Below are positions 17,847 through 25,987 of a stretch of DNA of 64,000 nucleotides, in pieces. The number at the start of each line of letters is the position of its first letter. Within the stretch, counting starts at the first letter, position 1. The notes below the pieces were generated by a model. That model did no database searches. It was not told the origin of the DNA and was given only the letters and a program-made list of their open reading frames with translations. Origin of the DNA: Novosphingobium olei (GTDB taxonomy: Bacteria > Pseudomonadota > Alphaproteobacteria > Sphingomonadales > Sphingomonadaceae); NCBI RefSeq assembly GCF_012927405.1, contig NZ_JABBGM010000001.1, positions 26,001 through 90,000 of the forward strand, given 5' to 3'. A program made the position numbers and the translations under genes.

Positions 17847-18947
17847 TCAGGCGATACGCTTGACCCACCCGTGCGTGTCGGCCGCTTCGCCCCGCTGGAT
17901 CGAGACGAGGCGCTGGCGCAGCTTCTGCGTGAGCTGGCCGGGTCCGCCCGAGCCGATGACGAATTCGCCATCGCGGCTGGCAACCTTTCCGACCGGGGTC
18001 ACCACCGCGGCCGTGCCGCAGGCGAAGGTTTCGAGCAGCTTGCCCGATGCGGCATCCGCCTTCCACTGGTCGAGGCTGTAGCGGCCCTCGCGAACGGTCA
18101 GGCCTTCCTCGGCAGCCAACTTGAGCAGGCTTTCCCGCGTGATGCCGGGCAGGATGGTGCCGGTCAGCTCCGGGGTCAGCACCGAGCCGTCGTCGAACAC
18201 GAAGAACAGGTTCATCCCGCCCAGTTCCTCGACCCACTTGTGCTCGGCAGCATCGAGGAACAGAACTTGATCATGGCCACGCTCGAAAGCTTCGGCGGTG
18301 GGGACGAGGCTTGCCGCGTAGTTGCCGCCGCACTTGGCCGCCCCGGTTCCGCCAGGGGCCGCGCGGGTATAGTCCGAAACCCAGATCGAGACTGCTGGCG
18401 CGCCTGACTTGAAGTAGTTGCCAGCCGGGCTTGCGATGACGAGAAACTTGTACTGCTTCGACGGCCGCACGCCGAGGAAGGCTTCGGATGCGAACATGAA
18501 CGGGCGCAGATAAAGCGAGCCGCCATCGACAGTCGGGAACCAATCCTTGTCGACAAGCACCTGCTGGCGGACGGCTTCGACGAACAGGTCTTCCGGCAGT
18601 TCTGGCATGGCCAGGCGCCGGGCCGAGGCATTGAAGCGAGCGGCATTGGCTTCGGGGCGGAAAAGCGCGATGCCGCCGTCGGCCAGGCGGTAGGCCTTCA
18701 GCCCTTCGAAGATCTCCTGCGCATAGTGCAGCACGGCAGCGGCAGGATCGAGCGGGATCGGACCATAGGGCACGATCCGGGCGTCGTGCCAACCGCGCCC
18801 TTCGGTATAGTCGATCTCGACCATGTGGTCGGTGAAGGCGCGACCGAACCCCGGGTCCGCCAGCACGGCAGTCCGCGCATCCACCGCCAGCGGGGCGGGA
18901 TGCGGGTGGCGCGTGAAGGTCTGGCTGGTTTCGGCGTCGGTCGCCAT
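17847..18947 (-). CDS. ilvE: Branched-chain amino acid aminotransferase
   Basis: A 366-residue class IV PLP enzyme that makes Ile, Leu and Val from their keto acids. Visible are EIFEGLKAYRLADGGIALFR, the PLP-lysine region TGAAKCGGNYAASL, HKWVEELGGMNLFFVF and LTPELTGTILPGITRESLL. The ATG at 18947 is chosen from family length; the frame is open to 19007. A possible promoter (TTACAT, 18-base gap, AATAAT on the minus strand) and a 12-bp palindrome at 18977-18988 precede it. Confidence 0.92.
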   Translation of the reverse strand: MATDAETSQTFTRHPHPAPLAVDARTAVLADPGFGRAFTDHMVEIDYTEGRGWHDARIVPYGPIPLDPAAAVLHYAQEIFEGLKAYRLADGGIALFRPEANAARFNASARRLAMPELPEDLFVEAVRQQVLVDKDWFPTVDGGSLYLRPFMFASEAFLGVRPSKQYKFLVIASPAGNYFKSGAPAVSIWVSDYTRAAPGGTGAAKCGGNYAASLVPTAEAFERGHDQVLFLDAAEHKWVEELGGMNLFFVFDDGSVLTPELTGTILPGITRESLLKLAAEEGLTVREGRYSLDQWKADAASGKLLETFACGTAAVVTPVGKVASRDGEFVIGSGGPGQLTQKLRQRLVSIQRGEAADTHGWVKRIA

Positions 18948-18976
18948 CGCTCGGATGTCCTTGCTGGAATCGTAAT

Positions 18977-18988
18977 GGAGCGCGCTCC
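18977..18988. promoter_or_regulatory. 12-bp perfect palindrome upstream of ilvE
   Basis: GGAGCGCGCTCC, about 30 bases before the ilvE ATG and close to the possible -10 box. Could be an operator; no regulator family can be named. Confidence 0.25.
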
Positions 18989-19032
18989 GTGAACGATTAT
19001 TGCGCAAGACGCAAGCATAATGTAATAAATGT

Positions 19033-19067
19033 GAAGGGCCGCGCCGGTCAATCCGGAGCGGCCCTTC
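19033..19067. terminator. Hairpin in the ilvE leader region
   Basis: GAAGGGCCGCGCCGG / CCGGAGCGGCCCTTC with loop TCAAT; 14 of 15 pairs match. On the minus strand it directly follows a candidate 32-codon ORF and is followed by a moderately AT-rich stretch (ACATTTATTACATT), not a clean U-run. It probably ends the micro-ORF transcript or works as an attenuator before ilvE. Confidence 0.6.
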
Positions 19068-19073
19068 GCATGG

Positions 19074-19172
19074 TCAGCGGCCGGAAGTGCCGCCCACGAA
19101 GCCTTTATCGCTTAATCGAAACTCAGCGATAATGCCTCGCGCGGGACTGTACCGACCTCTCTGCTGAACCAT
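19074..19172 (-). CDS. Candidate 32-residue leader ORF (one of two overlapping frames)
   Basis: An ATG at 19172 opens 32 codons (MVQQRGRYSPARGIIAEFRL and onward) and stops 6 bases before the hairpin at 19067. The ribosome-site spacing from AGGAGG is 14 bases, longer than ideal. A second frame starting at the ATG at 19179 has ideal 7-base spacing but encodes only 18 residues (MSHGSAERSVQSRARHYR, stop at 19123). I cannot tell which is translated. Confidence 0.3.
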   Translation of the reverse strand: MVQQRGRYSPARGIIAEFRLSDKGFVGGTSGR

Positions 19173-19180
19173 GAGACATC

Positions 19181-19194
19181 GGATCACCTCCTTT
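19181..19194 (-). promoter_or_regulatory. Full-length Shine-Dalgarno sequence (14 bases)
   Basis: Minus-strand AAAGGAGGTGATCC is the exact complement of the 3' end of 16S rRNA (GGATCACCTCCTTT). It lies 1-2 bases before the ATG at 19179, with the AGGAGG core 7 bases away. It contains the TGA stop of the micro-ORF upstream, so translation of the two would be coupled. Confidence 0.6.
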
Positions 19195-19279
19195 CGCGCT
19201 GTTGAGCCAAAGTCGCCGCTCTCGCGGCTGGATCGAAGCACCACGTCATCGCCTCGATCTTGAACTCAATGTGATTCAT
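19184..19279 (-). CDS. Candidate 31-residue leader micro-ORF
   Basis: Encodes MNHIEFKIEAMTWCFDPAAR followed by AATLAQQRERR. About 70 percent of its third codon positions are G or C, as expected for coding DNA in this genome. Its last codons and stop (AGG AGG TGA) are the core of the strong ribosome site for the next ORF. I do not recognise the peptide. The rest of the gap between ilvE and the lipoprotein gene (19280-19361) shows nothing else. Confidence 0.35.
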   Translation of the reverse strand: MNHIEFKIEAMTWCFDPAARAATLAQQRERR

Positions 19280-19361
19280 CCAGTCGCCAACAACAAGTCT
19301 TGCGTGAAATTATTTTGCCGTCAGGATAGCCGCTTCGCGCCGATGGCCAGATAGCCTCTCC

Positions 19362-19913
19362 TCACGCTTTTCGACAATCTTCGACGACCCGCCCGATCTC
19401 TGCCCAGGCAGGCAGGTACAGAGTGGGCAAGCCGTTGATATCGATTGCAAAGCGGCCACGGCTGAAGGCGAAAGCATCAAGCAGTCGATCATTCCTTGCA
19501 ATTGCGATCGCTAGCATCGGCACGGCGCCGCCGCTGACCGGCACGGCGCTTGTGTTGCGCGTCTCGCTTGAGGTGGCGATCGACGCGGGGACGGGGGCCG
19601 AGGCCGAACCGTTGCGATAAAAGGTCACCGTTGCATTAGGCCGATCGCAGCGCAGCAACGCCAGCGTCGCGCCCCCGTTCGAGACGAACCGAGCCTCGCT
19701 GCCGTTTCCGAGCGGAGCATAGACCCAATCACCGGGCGTCTGGGCAGCATCACGCCAATCCTTCGGAGCGGCTCTTTCTGCGATTTTAGAGGGAGGCGGC
19801 GCTTGAGTCGGTTTTGGCGCCGGTGCTGCCGGGGGAGGCGGGACGGGCGCGGCGACGCATCCCGCCAATGCGACGGAAAGGAGCAGCGGCAGGCCTGTGC
19901 GGTTGATCTTCAT
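19362..19913 (-). CDS. Lipoprotein of unknown function
   Basis: A 183-residue product with a clear lipoprotein signal (MKINRTGLPLLLSVALAGC, Cys19) and a Pro/Ala-rich linker (about 20-45). The compact body carries DWRDAAQTPGDWVYAPLGNG and ALLRCDRPNATVTFYRNG, with a pair of Cys (in LLRCD and VEDCR) that may be bonded. I know no function. Its start overlaps the divergent tlyA start by 2 bases, so both share the promoter region. Confidence 0.7.
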   Translation of the reverse strand: MKINRTGLPLLLSVALAGCVAAPVPPPPAAPAPKPTQAPPPSKIAERAAPKDWRDAAQTPGDWVYAPLGNGSEARFVSNGGATLALLRCDRPNATVTFYRNGSASAPVPASIATSSETRNTSAVPVSGGAVPMLAIAIARNDRLLDAFAFSRGRFAIDINGLPTLYLPAWAEIGRVVEDCRKA

Positions 19914-20706
19914 GCCCGGCTTATGGAAGAGAGACCGGGTGACCTCAACCCGTCCCCCGAAGAGCCCAGCCGGAGCGAAGCAGCGTGTCGACCAGATGCT
20001 GGTAGACAGAGGGCTGGCCGAAAGCCGCACCCGCGCGCAGGCTCTGATCCTGGCCGGCGTCGTGTTTTCGGGGGAAACCAAGATCGCCAAGGCGGGTCAG
20101 CCAGTTTCCGCCGAGGCACCGCTTGAAGTGCGTGGGCGGGACCATCCATGGGTTTCGCGCGGCGGAATCAAGCTTGCCCACGCGATCGATCATTTCGGTC
20201 TCGATCCCGACGGTGTCGTGGCGATGGATATCGGCAGCTCGACGGGCGGGTTCACCGACGTCCTGCTGCAGAAGGGCGCCAGCCATGTGTTCGCGGTGGA
20301 CTCCGGGACAAACCAGCTCGCCTGGAAACTGCGGCAGGACGCGCGGGTGACGGTGCTTGAGCAGACCAGCGCGCGCATCCTTACCGCCGCGCACATCGAT
20401 CAAGCGGCAAGCTGGGTGGTTTGCGATGCAAGTTTCATAAGCCTGCGCAAGGTGCTCGAGGTGCCGCTGGCGTTGGCGACACGTCCGACGCAGCTCGTGG
20501 CCCTGATCAAGCCCCAGTTCGAAGTCGGGCGAAGCGAGGTCGGCAAAGGCGGAGTCGTACGCGACCCTGCATTGCACACCCGCGTTTGCAACGAAGTGCT
20601 GGAATGGCTGCAGGAAGAGGGCTGGGCGGTGCAGGGGGTCGTCGAAAGCCCGATCACCGGACCGGAAGGCAACGTCGAGTTCCTGATTTCTGCGACGCAC
20701 GATTGA
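19912..20706 (+). CDS. tlyA: TlyA-type rRNA 2'-O-methyltransferase (hemolysin A family)
   Basis: A 264-residue protein. The N-terminal S4 RNA-binding domain (QRVDQMLVDRGLAESRTRAQ, residues about 23-42, through ALILAGVVFSGE) is followed by the FtsJ-like SAM domain with VAMDIGSSTGGFTDVLLQKG (about 103-122). VVCDASFISL and VALIKPQFEVGRSEVGKGGV are the catalytic region. TlyA methylates riboses in rRNA in actinobacteria; the older name hemolysin is misleading. The start is uncertain within the first 20 codons, since the region between 19897 and 19980 overlaps the divergent lipoprotein. Confidence 0.85.
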   Translation: MPGLWKRDRVTSTRPPKSPAGAKQRVDQMLVDRGLAESRTRAQALILAGVVFSGETKIAKAGQPVSAEAPLEVRGRDHPWVSRGGIKLAHAIDHFGLDPDGVVAMDIGSSTGGFTDVLLQKGASHVFAVDSGTNQLAWKLRQDARVTVLEQTSARILTAAHIDQAASWVVCDASFISLRKVLEVPLALATRPTQLVALIKPQFEVGRSEVGKGGVVRDPALHTRVCNEVLEWLQEEGWAVQGVVESPITGPEGNVEFLISATHD

Positions 20707-20806
20707 CTTTGCGCGGATTGTCGGCGGAATTGTGCGGTGAATGGAGCTGCGCCAGCGTCGGCCGGCTCGAACCTACGAATCGATTGGGGGTCGCAGTTCG
20801 GGTACC

Positions 20807-21361
20807 ATGAGATATCTCGCTTCTCCTGCGCAGTTGCGCGCCAGCCTTTTGCGCTGGTCGCTGTTCACCGTTCCGCTGGTACTCGGGCTTGGCATGCTTT
20901 CGGGCATCGCGGCCGGGAGTGGTCCTGCCAACGCGTGGTTCGCGGTGCTGAACAAGCCAGTGCTCTATCCCCCGCCGGCAACGTTCGGGATCGTGTGGAG
21001 CGTCCTCTATGTTCTGATGGGGGTGGCCCTGGCGATGATCATCTCGGCGTGGGGTGCACGCGGCCGGACTGTCGCGATCATCTTCTTCGCTGTGCAGTTG
21101 CTGCTCAATCTTTCGTGGAGCCCTGTGTTCTTCGGCCTGCACCAGACGACGCTTGCCCTGTGGATCATCCTCGCCATGGTTCCGCTGGTGCTGGCGACAC
21201 TCTTCATCTTCTTCCGCATCCGGCCGATCGCTGGGCTGCTGCTGGCGCCTTATCTCGCTTGGATATGCTTTGCTGCCTTTCTCAACTGGCAGTTCGTGGT
21301 GCTCAATCCCGACTCCGAGCAGATAAAGAATTCGGGGGCGGCGGTCCGCGTCGAGCTCTGA
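20807..21361 (+). CDS. tspO: TspO/MBR family tryptophan-rich sensory protein
   Basis: A 184-residue membrane protein with five predicted helices. The family motifs are WFAVLNKPVLYPPPATFGIV, LLLNLSWSPVFFGLHQT and PYLAWICFAAFLN. TspO binds porphyrins and in Rhodobacter modulates photosynthesis genes; in non-phototrophs it is linked to stress. The ATG at 20807 gives a normal family length; a longer frame upstream adds an unlike extension. Confidence 0.88.
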   Translation: MRYLASPAQLRASLLRWSLFTVPLVLGLGMLSGIAAGSGPANAWFAVLNKPVLYPPPATFGIVWSVLYVLMGVALAMIISAWGARGRTVAIIFFAVQLLLNLSWSPVFFGLHQTTLALWIILAMVPLVLATLFIFFRIRPIAGLLLAPYLAWICFAAFLNWQFVVLNPDSEQIKNSGAAVRVEL

Positions 21362-21456
21362 GCGTCTTGCGGATGCAGGGGCACGAGACCATTTAAGGAA
21401 GCGAAAGCGCTGCGCCAGCTTTTGGCACGGCCGAGAACGTTGCGAAGGGCACGAGA

Positions 21457-21744
21457 ATGCAGAGCGATAACCCGCTGATCGCCGATTTCGTCAAGTTGCT
21501 GAACGGTGCGGCCGGGACCTTTGCCGGGATGAGCCGCGAAGCTGGCGCGACCGCGCGCGAGAAGCTGCGGGAGGCCATGGGCGGCCTTGACTTCATCAGT
21601 CGCGAAGAGTTCGACGCTGTGAAGGAGATGGCGGCGACGGCTCGTGAGGAAGTAGAGACGCTGAAGGAGCGTCTTGCCAAGCTGGAGGGTGCCGCGGCTT
21701 CATCGGACCCTGCCGAGAGCGCGAGCGACACGGCGGTAGGCTGA
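21457..21744 (+). CDS. ubiK: UbiK-like accessory factor (BMFP domain)
   Basis: A 95-residue protein. An N-terminal amphipathic part (DFVKLLNGAAGTFAGMSREA) is followed by a coiled coil (SREEFDAVKEMAATAREEVE, KERLAKLEG) that forms trimers in the family. UbiK (YqiC) assists ubiquinone synthesis by binding UbiJ. A hairpin terminator follows at 21794. Confidence 0.75.
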   Translation: MQSDNPLIADFVKLLNGAAGTFAGMSREAGATAREKLREAMGGLDFISREEFDAVKEMAATAREEVETLKERLAKLEGAAASSDPAESASDTAVG

Positions 21745-21793
21745 AGGATCGGCCATCCGCGCAGGCGGGAAATATCTCGATCGGCGGAAGGTA

Positions 21794-21820
21794 GGGGTCT
21801 CCTCATGTGCTGGAGACCCC
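21794..21820. terminator. Hairpin terminator after ubiK
   Basis: A 9-bp perfect stem (GGGGTCTCC / GGAGACCCC) with loop TCATGTGCT. It lies between the convergent ubiK and histidine kinase genes and may serve both. The rest of this 176-bp gap shows nothing. Confidence 0.55.
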
Positions 21821-21920
21821 GGTCGCGTGTTTAGACCTTGGGGCAGGGCCGATAGGTATACCCTGATCGAGCGCGATCGCACATCGCTCTGGTGGGGCGT
21901 TTTTGCAGCAAGTTGTCTTC

Positions 21921-23324
21921 TCAGCTCGACAAGGAACGAGCGATGGCGCCATCGCACTCCAGCCGCCAGACGAGCCCGCTCGGCTCGTAATTCAACGACA
22001 CGTCCGCCTTCAGGCTCCGCATGGGGATGTGCCGGATCAGCGTGGTGCCGAATCCCGACCCTTCGGGCACGCTATCGACGGCTGGTCCGCCGGTTTCCCG
22101 CCATTCGATCCAGAGCCGATCATTGTCGGTCCGCTCCCACGATAGCCAGACTTCGCCGCCCAGTTGCGACAAGGCGCCGTATTTCAGAGCGTTCGTGGCA
22201 AGTTCGTGTAGCGCCATGCCGATAATTTCGGCGCTGCGCGGAGACAGGTCGAAGTCGGCTCCGCATGTCTTCACGAAGCTGCGGCTCTCGCGCCCAAGGA
22301 TCGCCAATTGGGCGTCCACTAGATCGGCAATAGGGATCGTTGCCCAACCACGTTTGACCAGAAGGTCCTGATTTGCCGAAAGCGAGGCAAGGCGGTTCTC
22401 AAACCGCTCCAGAAACGTGCCGTCTGCGGCGCCTGACCGCCTGGCGAGTGCCTGAACGACCGAGAGCATGTTCTTGGAGCGGTGATTGACCTCCATCAGC
22501 AGGACACGGATCTGCTCTTCCTTCTCGAGCATCTCCGTCACGTCGGTGTTCGTGCCAAACCAGTTGACGATGTCGCCATTGTTGTCGTGGATCGGCTTTG
22601 CTCGAGAGAGAAACCAGCGGAATTGGCCATTGGCGCCGCGCAGCGGGAAGGTGTCTTCCCAAGTCTTGCCCAGTCCGATGCAGGTGCTGAAATGTTCGCG
22701 CACGCGTTCAACGTGATCAGGGTGGTGCACGGCAGTCCAGCCCCAGCCCTTCATCTGCTGGAATGTGGTGCCAGTGTAATCGTACCAGCGGCGATTGTAC
22801 CAGATCAGGCCCCCATCGGGTTCGGCGATCCATGCCAGCTGCGAGATATTGTCCGCAAGCATGCGGAACTTGAGTTCGCTTTCGTCGCGCGCGGCTTCGA
22901 CCCGGTGCCGATCGGTCACGTCGCGCGCGATCTTGCTGGCGCCTATGATCTGCCCATCGGGTGCCAGGATGGGCGAAACCGTCAATGAAACCTCGAGCAC
23001 GGTACCATCCTTGCGCATGCGGATCGTCTCGAAGCTGCGGACCCGCTCGCCGCGAGCGATCCGCGCCAGAATGTCGTTCTCTTCTCCCTCGCGATCCGGA
23101 GGAATAATTCTGCGGATGGACTGCCCGATCATCTCGTCTTCGGCCCAGCCAAAGATGATGGTTGCAGCCGGATTCCAGCTGATGACGGTTCCATCCAGCT
23201 GCATGCTGATGATGGCGTCGTCGGAAGACTGGACGATCGCCGAAAGATGAGCTTCCGCCAGCAATGCGCGTGCTCCAATCAACCCCGCCCGCACGCAGTC
23301 TACGCTGCGGCTGGGGCGATGCAA
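21921..23324 (-). CDS. Sensor histidine kinase, PAS-PAS-HWE type
   Basis: A soluble kinase of up to 467 residues. It has two PAS/PAC units (about 28-150, starting LSAIVQSSDDAIISMQLDGT, and about 150-265, with WYNRRWYDYTGTTFQQMKGW). An HWE kinase core follows: His near 281 in MEVNHRSKNMLSVVQALARR, the N-box HELATNALKYGALS and the Trp-Glu motif IEWRETGGP. HWE kinases are common in alphaproteobacteria and often feed the general stress response or light sensing; there is no LOV cysteine motif here. No response regulator lies beside it. The start is uncertain: TTG at 23324 has no ribosome site, while TTG at 23264 has GGAG 8 bases upstream. It lies 30 bases after metZ. Confidence 0.85.
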   Translation of the reverse strand: MHRPSRSVDCVRAGLIGARALLAEAHLSAIVQSSDDAIISMQLDGTVISWNPAATIIFGWAEDEMIGQSIRRIIPPDREGEENDILARIARGERVRSFETIRMRKDGTVLEVSLTVSPILAPDGQIIGASKIARDVTDRHRVEAARDESELKFRMLADNISQLAWIAEPDGGLIWYNRRWYDYTGTTFQQMKGWGWTAVHHPDHVERVREHFSTCIGLGKTWEDTFPLRGANGQFRWFLSRAKPIHDNNGDIVNWFGTNTDVTEMLEKEEQIRVLLMEVNHRSKNMLSVVQALARRSGAADGTFLERFENRLASLSANQDLLVKRGWATIPIADLVDAQLAILGRESRSFVKTCGADFDLSPRSAEIIGMALHELATNALKYGALSQLGGEVWLSWERTDNDRLWIEWRETGGPAVDSVPEGSGFGTTLIRHIPMRSLKADVSLNYEPSGLVWRLECDGAIARSLSS

Positions 23325-23354
23325 TATTTTAAATAATACTTATTTGCCAGATTG

Positions 23355-24563
23355 TTAAAGTCCAACGGCAGCGAGCGCCTGGTCCAGGTCCGCGATGACA
23401 TCTTCGGGATCTTCAAGCCCGACGTTGAGCCGCAGCATGCCTTCGCCCACGCCCATGTCAGCACGGGTTTCGGCCCCCACGCCATGGTGCGTGCTCGAGG
23501 CCGGATGGCACATCAGCGAACGCGAATCCCCGATATTGTTCGAGATATCAACGAGCTGCAACGCATCGAGAAGTGCGTGAGCCTGCTTGCGACCACCGTC
23601 GAGTTCGATGGACAGGATTCCGCCGCCAGCCTTCATCTGCTTCTTGGCCAGTGCAAACTGCGGATGGCTTTCGAGGAAGGGGTAGAGGACGCGCGGCACG
23701 CGAGCCTCGAGGAAAGTCGCCACTTTCAGCGCATTCTCGCTCTGGCGGTGGATGCGCAGATCCAGTGTTTCGAGCCCCTTGAGCACGACCCAAGCGTTGA
23801 ACGGCGCGCAGTTTGGGCCCGTGTTGCGCTGGAACGGCAGCAGCACGTTGTCGATGAAGTCCTGCGAACCGCAGACCGCCCCGGCGAGAACGCGGCCCTG
23901 GCCGTCCATCATCTTGGTCGCCGAGTAGGCTACGACGTCTGCGCCGAAGTCGAGCGGGCGTTGCAGCGCGCTGGTGGCAAAGGCGTTGTCGACCACGGTG
24001 ATGATACCGTGCTTGCGGGCGAGCGCGCAGACGAATTCGAGGTCGACCACATCCATCGTGGGGTTGGCCGGGCTTTCAAAGAAGAACACCTTGGTGTTCG
24101 GCTTGATCGCAGCTTCCCAGGCAGCGTTGTCGCTCGCATGGATGGTTGTTCCCGAAATGCCGAAGCGGGGCAGCAGGTTGTCGACGAGCCACCGGCACGA
24201 ACCGAAAGCAGCCTTGGCGGCCACAACATGGTCACCGGCGGAAAGCTGGCAGAGGAGCGCGGTGGTCATCGCGGCCATGCCGCTCGCCTGCGCACGGCAT
24301 GCTTCCGCCCCTTCGAGGATGGCGATCCGCTCTTCGAGCATTTGCACGGTCGGATTTTGCAGGCGGGAGTAGGTCATCCCGTCCTCTTCACCTGCAAACC
24401 GCGCGGCGACGGTGGCGGCATCGTCATATGTGTAGCCAGACGTCAGGAACAGCGCCTCGCTCGTTTCGCCCATCTCCGAACGCCACGTTCCTGCGCGGAT
24501 CGCCTGGGTTGCGGGACGCCAGCTGGCGGTGATCGATCTGTCCTGACCTGTGGTGCGCTTCAT
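23355..24563 (-). CDS. metZ: O-succinylhomoserine sulfhydrylase
   Basis: A 402-residue PLP enzyme of the Cys/Met metabolism family, making homocysteine from O-succinylhomoserine and sulfide. Motifs are TSGYTYDDAATVAARFAGEE, YSRLQNPTVQMLEERIAILE, and the PLP-lysine (about 217) in AYSATKMMDGQGRVLAG. The C-terminal MCHPASSTHH and LRLNVGLEDPEDVIADLDQA are as expected. MetZ rather than cystathionine gamma-synthase is favoured by close likeness to alphaproteobacterial MetZ, but members of this family are hard to tell apart. Confidence 0.85.
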   Translation of the reverse strand: MKRTTGQDRSITASWRPATQAIRAGTWRSEMGETSEALFLTSGYTYDDAATVAARFAGEEDGMTYSRLQNPTVQMLEERIAILEGAEACRAQASGMAAMTTALLCQLSAGDHVVAAKAAFGSCRWLVDNLLPRFGISGTTIHASDNAAWEAAIKPNTKVFFFESPANPTMDVVDLEFVCALARKHGIITVVDNAFATSALQRPLDFGADVVAYSATKMMDGQGRVLAGAVCGSQDFIDNVLLPFQRNTGPNCAPFNAWVVLKGLETLDLRIHRQSENALKVATFLEARVPRVLYPFLESHPQFALAKKQMKAGGGILSIELDGGRKQAHALLDALQLVDISNNIGDSRSLMCHPASSTHHGVGAETRADMGVGEGMLRLNVGLEDPEDVIADLDQALAAVGL

Positions 24564-24670
24564 GATCTGTGCCTTAGTTTCGCGCGACCCCGCGTGCAAG
24601 CGCGCGAGAACCTGACGCCAAGCGGGCGGGATTGCGCCCTGGTACGGTCATCGCCTATCTGCCCAACGAC

Positions 24671-25966
24671 ATGACGGTTTCCCCCAAATCGGCGCAGCAG
24701 CGCGATCCCCTGCCGTGGCTTCTGGCGATCACCGTGGCCTTTTTCGCGCTGGCGCTGCATCGCATCGCGATTCCGTCCAAGACGATGTTCGATGAAATTC
24801 ACTACCTTCCGGCGGCTCGACGCCTGATCGACCTGACGCGCAGGTACAATCCGGAACATCCGCTGCTGGCCAAGGAAATGATTTCCCTTGGTATCCGTGC
24901 ATTTGGCGACAACGCCTTTGGCTGGCGCTTCCCGAACGCGGTGCTGGGCACGATCGGCCTGTTTGCGGCGACGCGCGCGATGTGGTGGGCGAGCCGGTCG
25001 CGCAGTGCGACAATTCTGTTCGCGGTCCTTCTGGCAACAAACTTCATCTGGTTCATCCTCAGCCGTATCGCGATGCTGGACATGACGATGCTGGCGATGA
25101 TGGCGCTGGCATTCTGGCAGTGGGCGCTCGCGTTTCGAAATGACCAGCGCACGAATGGACGGCTTCATCTGATCCTGTGCGGCGTTTTCCTTGGCCTTTC
25201 TCTCGGGGCCAAGTGGAACGGCGCGCCCTTGCTTGTTGCGCCGGGCTTGCTGTTCGCCTGGGAGCGCTGGCAGGCGCTGAAGGGATCTGAGCGCCGGTAT
25301 TTTCTGACGGCCCCAAAGGCGGGACCGGTGTTCGGCGTTTCGTTGCTTGAGGCGGGGCTTTGGCTCGGCCTGCTTCCTGCTGTCGTGTACCTGGCGACCT
25401 TCGCGCCCGCGTTCTTCTACAAGGTGCAGCCCCTGACGCTGCGGGGTCTGATCCCGTGGCAGGGTTATATGCTGCAGCTTCAGGACAGCGTGGTGAAGCC
25501 GCACACCTACATGAGCCGGTGGTGGCAATGGGTGTTCAATATTCGGCCGATCTGGTTTCTTTACGAAAACGTCGACGGCGCGCAGCGTGGCGTGCTGATG
25601 CTGGGTAATCCGTTCACGATGCTCGCCGGATTGCCAGCGCTGGCATTCTGCGCCTGGGATGGAATGCGCGGCGATCGCCTGCGGCGCGGCATCGTCCTGC
25701 TATACATACTTGCGTTGGTGTTCTGGGCGCTGAACGGCAAGCCCGTACAATTCTATTATCACTATGCCTTGGCCAGCGTGTTCCTGGTCGCTGCGCTGTC
25801 CATTGTGCTGGCAGAGTGGTGGGAAGCGGGCCGACGGTGGCCGGCCTACCTCGGGGCCGGCCTCGCGTTCGCACTTTTTATAGGCTTCTACCCGATCCTG
25901 TCCGCCGGAGCCCTTCCGCGCGCCAACTCATATGTCGACTACGCCTGGTTGAAGAGCTGGCGATAG
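24671..25966 (+). CDS. PMT/GT39-type membrane glycosyltransferase
   Basis: A 431-residue protein with about 9-11 predicted membrane helices. It carries the PMT-family features: the DE motif in FDEIHYLPAARRL (residues 40-45) in the first periplasmic loop, HPLLAKEMISLGIRAFGD, then FGWRFPNAVLGTIGLFAAT. The enzyme probably moves a sugar from a polyprenyl phosphate to a protein or lipid on the periplasmic side. The convergent neighbour makes such donors, which supports the role. The start is the ATG at 24671; a TTG at 24632 is also open. The acceptor is unknown. Confidence 0.75.
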   Translation: MTVSPKSAQQRDPLPWLLAITVAFFALALHRIAIPSKTMFDEIHYLPAARRLIDLTRRYNPEHPLLAKEMISLGIRAFGDNAFGWRFPNAVLGTIGLFAATRAMWWASRSRSATILFAVLLATNFIWFILSRIAMLDMTMLAMMALAFWQWALAFRNDQRTNGRLHLILCGVFLGLSLGAKWNGAPLLVAPGLLFAWERWQALKGSERRYFLTAPKAGPVFGVSLLEAGLWLGLLPAVVYLATFAPAFFYKVQPLTLRGLIPWQGYMLQLQDSVVKPHTYMSRWWQWVFNIRPIWFLYENVDGAQRGVLMLGNPFTMLAGLPALAFCAWDGMRGDRLRRGIVLLYILALVFWALNGKPVQFYYHYALASVFLVAALSIVLAEWWEAGRRWPAYLGAGLAFALFIGFYPILSAGALPRANSYVDYAWLKSWR

Positions 25967-25987
25967 GTCATCGGGAGGGGAAGATCA

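Noticed and set aside
19181..19194. A fragment of a 16S rRNA gene (GGATCACCTCCTTT on the plus strand)
   Set aside because: Only the 14 terminal bases match and the flanks have no rRNA sequence. On the minus strand it is a well-placed ribosome site.
19150..19279. UGA readthrough or selenocysteine joining the 31-codon ORF to the frame after its stop
   Set aside because: The same frame continues to a TAA, but there is no selenocysteine hairpin or known recoding signal, and two ATG starts in other frames fit the ribosome site better.
23100..23260. A LOV photoreceptor domain in the HWE kinase
   Set aside because: The PAS domain lacks the flavin-binding Cys motif (NCRFLQ type); it is an ordinary PAS domain.
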